In this document: positions 62,122 through 64,000 of the stretch, piece after piece
Position numbering within the stretch: position 1 is the stretch's first letter
Layout of the letters: each line of letters opens with the position of its first letter
Assembly: GCA_902800395.1 (NCBI GenBank)
Contig: CADCEC010000007.1
Location: forward strand, 1-64,000
Direction: 5' to 3'
DNA from: an uncultured Bacteroidota bacterium
GTDB lineage: Bacteria; Bacteroidota; Bacteroidia; Bacteroidales; P3
Length of the DNA: 64,000 bases
Position numbers and translations under genes: made by a program
Notes under the pieces: model-generated
What the model saw: the letters and a program-made list of their open reading frames with translations, nothing else
What the model was told of the DNA's origin: nothing
Databases searched by the model: none

Positions 62122-63057
62122 ATGAAAATCGTCTACTTCGGAACCCCCGATTTCGCCGTCGAGAGCCTCGACGCCATCATGCAGAGCCGCCATGAAGTAG
62201 CGGCCGTTGTCACCGTTCCCGACCGTCAGGCCGGACGGGGGCAGAAAGTGGTATTCAGCCCTGTCAAGGAATATGCCCTTGCGCACAGCCTCCCGCTGCT
62301 ACAACCCGAAAAACTGAGGGACGAGGACTTCCTTCGCCAACTGGCGGCTTTCCAAGCCGACATGTTCGTCGTTGTAGCCTTCCGCATGCTGCCCGAGTCG
62401 GTGTGGAACATGCCGCCTCACGGCACTTTCAACCTTCATGCCTCCCTCCTGCCTCGCTACCGTGGAGCAGCACCCATCAATCACGCCATCATCAACGGCG
62501 ACACCGAGACTGGAGTAACCACGTTCCTACTCAATCATAACATCGACGAGGGGCAGATTCTCCTTCAGGAACGTACCCCCATCAAACCCGACGACAATGC
62601 AGGCTCCCTTCACGACCGACTGGCTGTCATGGGCCGCACCCTAGTCGTCCGCACCCTCGACGGCATAGAAGACGGCACACTCTCCCCCATGCCTCAGCAG
62701 GGAATACCGACGTTAGCGCCTAAAATCTTCAAAGACGACTGTCGCATTCATTTTGACCTCACCTGCCGGCAAGCGGCCAACTTTGTCCGCGGACTCTCCC
62801 CCTACCCTGCTGCCCTCCTCACCCTCATCTCACCTCAAGGCGAAAAAATCCTCTTCAAAGTCTTTGATGCCATCGCTATTCCTGACCCTTCAGCCACTCC
62901 CGGAGCACTGATTTGTGACCAAAAAAAGGTGTTAAAAATTGGTGTAACCGACGGATTTTTACAGATTTTGACTCTTCAAATGAGCGGAAAACGAAAAAAT
63001 AACACAGAAGATTTTTTGCGGGGAAATAAATTAATTGACTGGAAATTAGATATTTAG
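62122..63057 (+). CDS. fmt: Methionyl-tRNA formyltransferase
   Basis: A 311-residue enzyme that formylates initiator Met-tRNA. Signature: NLHASLLPRYRGAAPINHAI. It opens with MKIVYFGTPDFAV and has the C-terminal OB-fold. It follows ribH closely and probably shares its transcript. Confidence 0.97.
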   Translation: MKIVYFGTPDFAVESLDAIMQSRHEVAAVVTVPDRQAGRGQKVVFSPVKEYALAHSLPLLQPEKLRDEDFLRQLAAFQADMFVVVAFRMLPESVWNMPPHGTFNLHASLLPRYRGAAPINHAIINGDTETGVTTFLLNHNIDEGQILLQERTPIKPDDNAGSLHDRLAVMGRTLVVRTLDGIEDGTLSPMPQQGIPTLAPKIFKDDCRIHFDLTCRQAANFVRGLSPYPAALLTLISPQGEKILFKVFDAIAIPDPSATPGALICDQKKVLKIGVTDGFLQILTLQMSGKRKNNTEDFLRGNKLIDWKLDI

Positions 63058-63097
63058 ATTTTTTTAATAATTTTTTTGAAAAAAAATCAAAAAAAAT

Positions 63098-63130
63098 TTT
63101 GGAATATATTGAAAAATATTCCTACATTTG
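63098..63130 (+). promoter_or_regulatory. Promoter of the HU gene
   Basis: TTTG (63098-63101), 21 bases, then TACATTTG (63123-63130). The leader is about 45 bases. The region upstream is a run of A and T typical of a strong UP-like element. Confidence 0.7.
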
Positions 63131-63178
63131 CAGCGAAAAAGAAAGTCAATAATTATTAACCTTTTAAACATTATCATT

Positions 63179-63442
63179 ATGAACAAAACTGAACTTGTTA
63201 ACGCCATGGCCGACAAGGCCGGCATGACCAAAGTCGCTGCCAAAAAGGCTATGACCGCTTGCTTCGACACCATCCAGGAGCAGCTGAAAAAAGGCGAGAA
63301 GGTGACCCTCATCGGTTTCGGTACCTTCAGCGTGGTGAAGCGCAAAGCTCGCACCGCCAAGAACCCCCGCACCGGCAAAGCCGTCAAAGTGCCCGCCAAG
63401 AAAGTGGCCAAATTCAAAGCTGGCAGCAAGCTCCTCAAATAA
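63179..63442 (+). CDS. hup: HU family DNA-binding protein
   Basis: An 87-residue nucleoid protein. I use the ATG at 63179 (MNKTELVNAMADKAGMTK); the longer in-frame start begins inside the promoter. The DNA-binding arm RKARTAKNPRTGKAVKVPAKKVAKFKAG is complete. A single gene with its own promoter and terminator. Confidence 0.95.
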   Translation: MNKTELVNAMADKAGMTKVAAKKAMTACFDTIQEQLKKGEKVTLIGFGTFSVVKRKARTAKNPRTGKAVKVPAKKVAKFKAGSKLLK

Positions 63443-63464
63443 GAAGAGTTCCACCATTAGAAAA

Positions 63465-63494
63465 AAGACGAGCCAAAAGGTTCGTCTTTTTTTT
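63465..63494 (+). terminator. Terminator of the HU gene
   Basis: AAGACGAGCC and GGTTCGTCTT pair around AAAA, followed by a run of T: a strong intrinsic terminator. Confidence 0.88.
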
Positions 63495-63555
63495 CACAAA
63501 AAGTGTATTAACAGAATTTAACAGAATAGTGTTATAAAATGTGAAAAAAGATTAG

Positions 63556-63563
63556 TATCTTTG
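63556..63563 (+). promoter_or_regulatory. -7 box of gpsA
   Basis: TATCTTTG. The -33 box is unclear (GTTA near 63531). The leader is about 60 bases and includes a TATATA-rich run. Confidence 0.55.
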
Positions 63564-63631
63564 CATTTTAAATACACACACGACACAATCGTGTAACCAT
63601 TGATAACTAACTATATATATAGTATATATAA

Positions 63632-64000
63632 ATGATAGGAGTGATTGGAAGTGGCACCTGGGCCACTGCAATTGTCAAAATACTATTGGAAGAGGAGGGA
63701 CGAAAAGTCAACTGGTGGGTCAGAAACGATGCCGTCCGCGAAGGATTGCAACGCGATGGTCGCAACCCCAAATACCTTCCCTCTGTTCAGCTCGACGCTA
63801 GCCGACTGAACCTTAGCGGCAATTTGGCACAAATTGTCGCTGAAAGCAAATACCTCTTCCTCGTTATCCCTTCGGCCTACGTCGCCAGCACACTCGAACA
63901 ACTCCCCCGCATCGCATACAAAGGCAAGAAATTCATCTCAGCCATCAAAGGCGTCATCCCCGACAAAAGGGTCTCCGTCTCAGTCTATCTGGAAAACATG
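63632..64000 (+). CDS. gpsA: NAD(P)-dependent glycerol-3-phosphate dehydrogenase, N-terminal part
   Basis: The frame is open to the right edge of the window. It encodes 123 residues beginning MIGVIGSGTWATAIVKIL, a Rossmann dinucleotide loop (GSGTWATA). It continues with VNWWVRNDAV and the FLVIPSAYV and GKKFISAIKGVIP segments typical of GpsA. The enzyme reduces dihydroxyacetone phosphate to glycerol-3-phosphate for phospholipid synthesis. The rest of the gene is outside the window. Confidence 0.9.
   Translation, partial: MIGVIGSGTWATAIVKILLEEEGRKVNWWVRNDAVREGLQRDGRNPKYLPSVQLDASRLNLSGNLAQIVAESKYLFLVIPSAYVASTLEQLPRIAYKGKKFISAIKGVIPDKRVSVSVYLENM

Noticed and set aside
63128..63178. A longer HU protein with an N-terminal extension
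   Set aside because: The upstream ATG lies in the promoter -7 box region and the added residues (QRKRKSIIINLLNIII) are not part of the HU family.

Overview
The window looks like a chromosomal segment from the order Bacteroidales (phylum Bacteroidota). The evidence is Bacteroides-type promoters (TTTG, about 19-21 bp, then TAnnTTTG), DUF4248/DUF6266/CHC2-primase accessory genes, two secreted proteins with the gliding-motility-associated (type IX secretion) C-terminal domain, an S46 dipeptidyl-peptidase, a second EF-G paralogue typical of gut Bacteroidetes, and a Bacteroidetes-style dcw cluster. Genus or family cannot be fixed from the sequence. Genes are closely packed, with many ATGA, TGATG and TAATG overlaps.

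Layout: (1) About 1-15.1 kb is an accessory region, partly AT-rich, all on the minus strand. It holds the start of a DUF6266 gene, DUF4248, a CHC2/TOPRIM primase-like gene coupled to a DUF3987-like gene, two unknown genes, a type I restriction-modification locus (hsdM, hsdS, a small winged-helix/TM gene, hsdR) with a long structured leader, a Fic AMPylase and a DUF4143 ATPase. (2) 15.2-36 kb carries EF-G2, a polysaccharide flippase, a CHU_C surface protein, prfA, a very large secreted protein, two tRNA-Leu genes, a DUF2130 protein, aroE, then a run of EEP hydrolase, nth, a BatA/VWA protein and a two-gene ABC transporter. (3) 36-52.5 kb is the division and cell wall (dcw) operon on the minus strand: mraZ, rsmH, ftsL-like, ftsI, murE, mraY, a murD remnant, ftsW, murG, murC, ftsQ, ftsA, ftsZ, then an EamA transporter. 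(4) 52.9-64 kb on the plus strand carries a large IgGFc-binding-repeat surface protein, an S46 peptidase, a sigma-54/M23 peptidase fusion, ribH, fmt, an HU gene and the start of gpsA.

The strongest unusual points: sigma-54 is joined in frame to a signal-peptide-bearing M23 peptidase at 59287-61617. At the murD position of the dcw operon there is only a catalytically dead MurD C-terminal domain. Short tandem repeats, mostly 7 bp, are scattered between genes and inside genes; in one frame they encode the same peptide (LSTFHFP) in unrelated proteins, and they lie at the sigma-54/M23 junction and in signal peptides. The hsdM transcript has a roughly 430-nt structured leader whose terminal motif recurs before the unknown gene downstream of hsdR.
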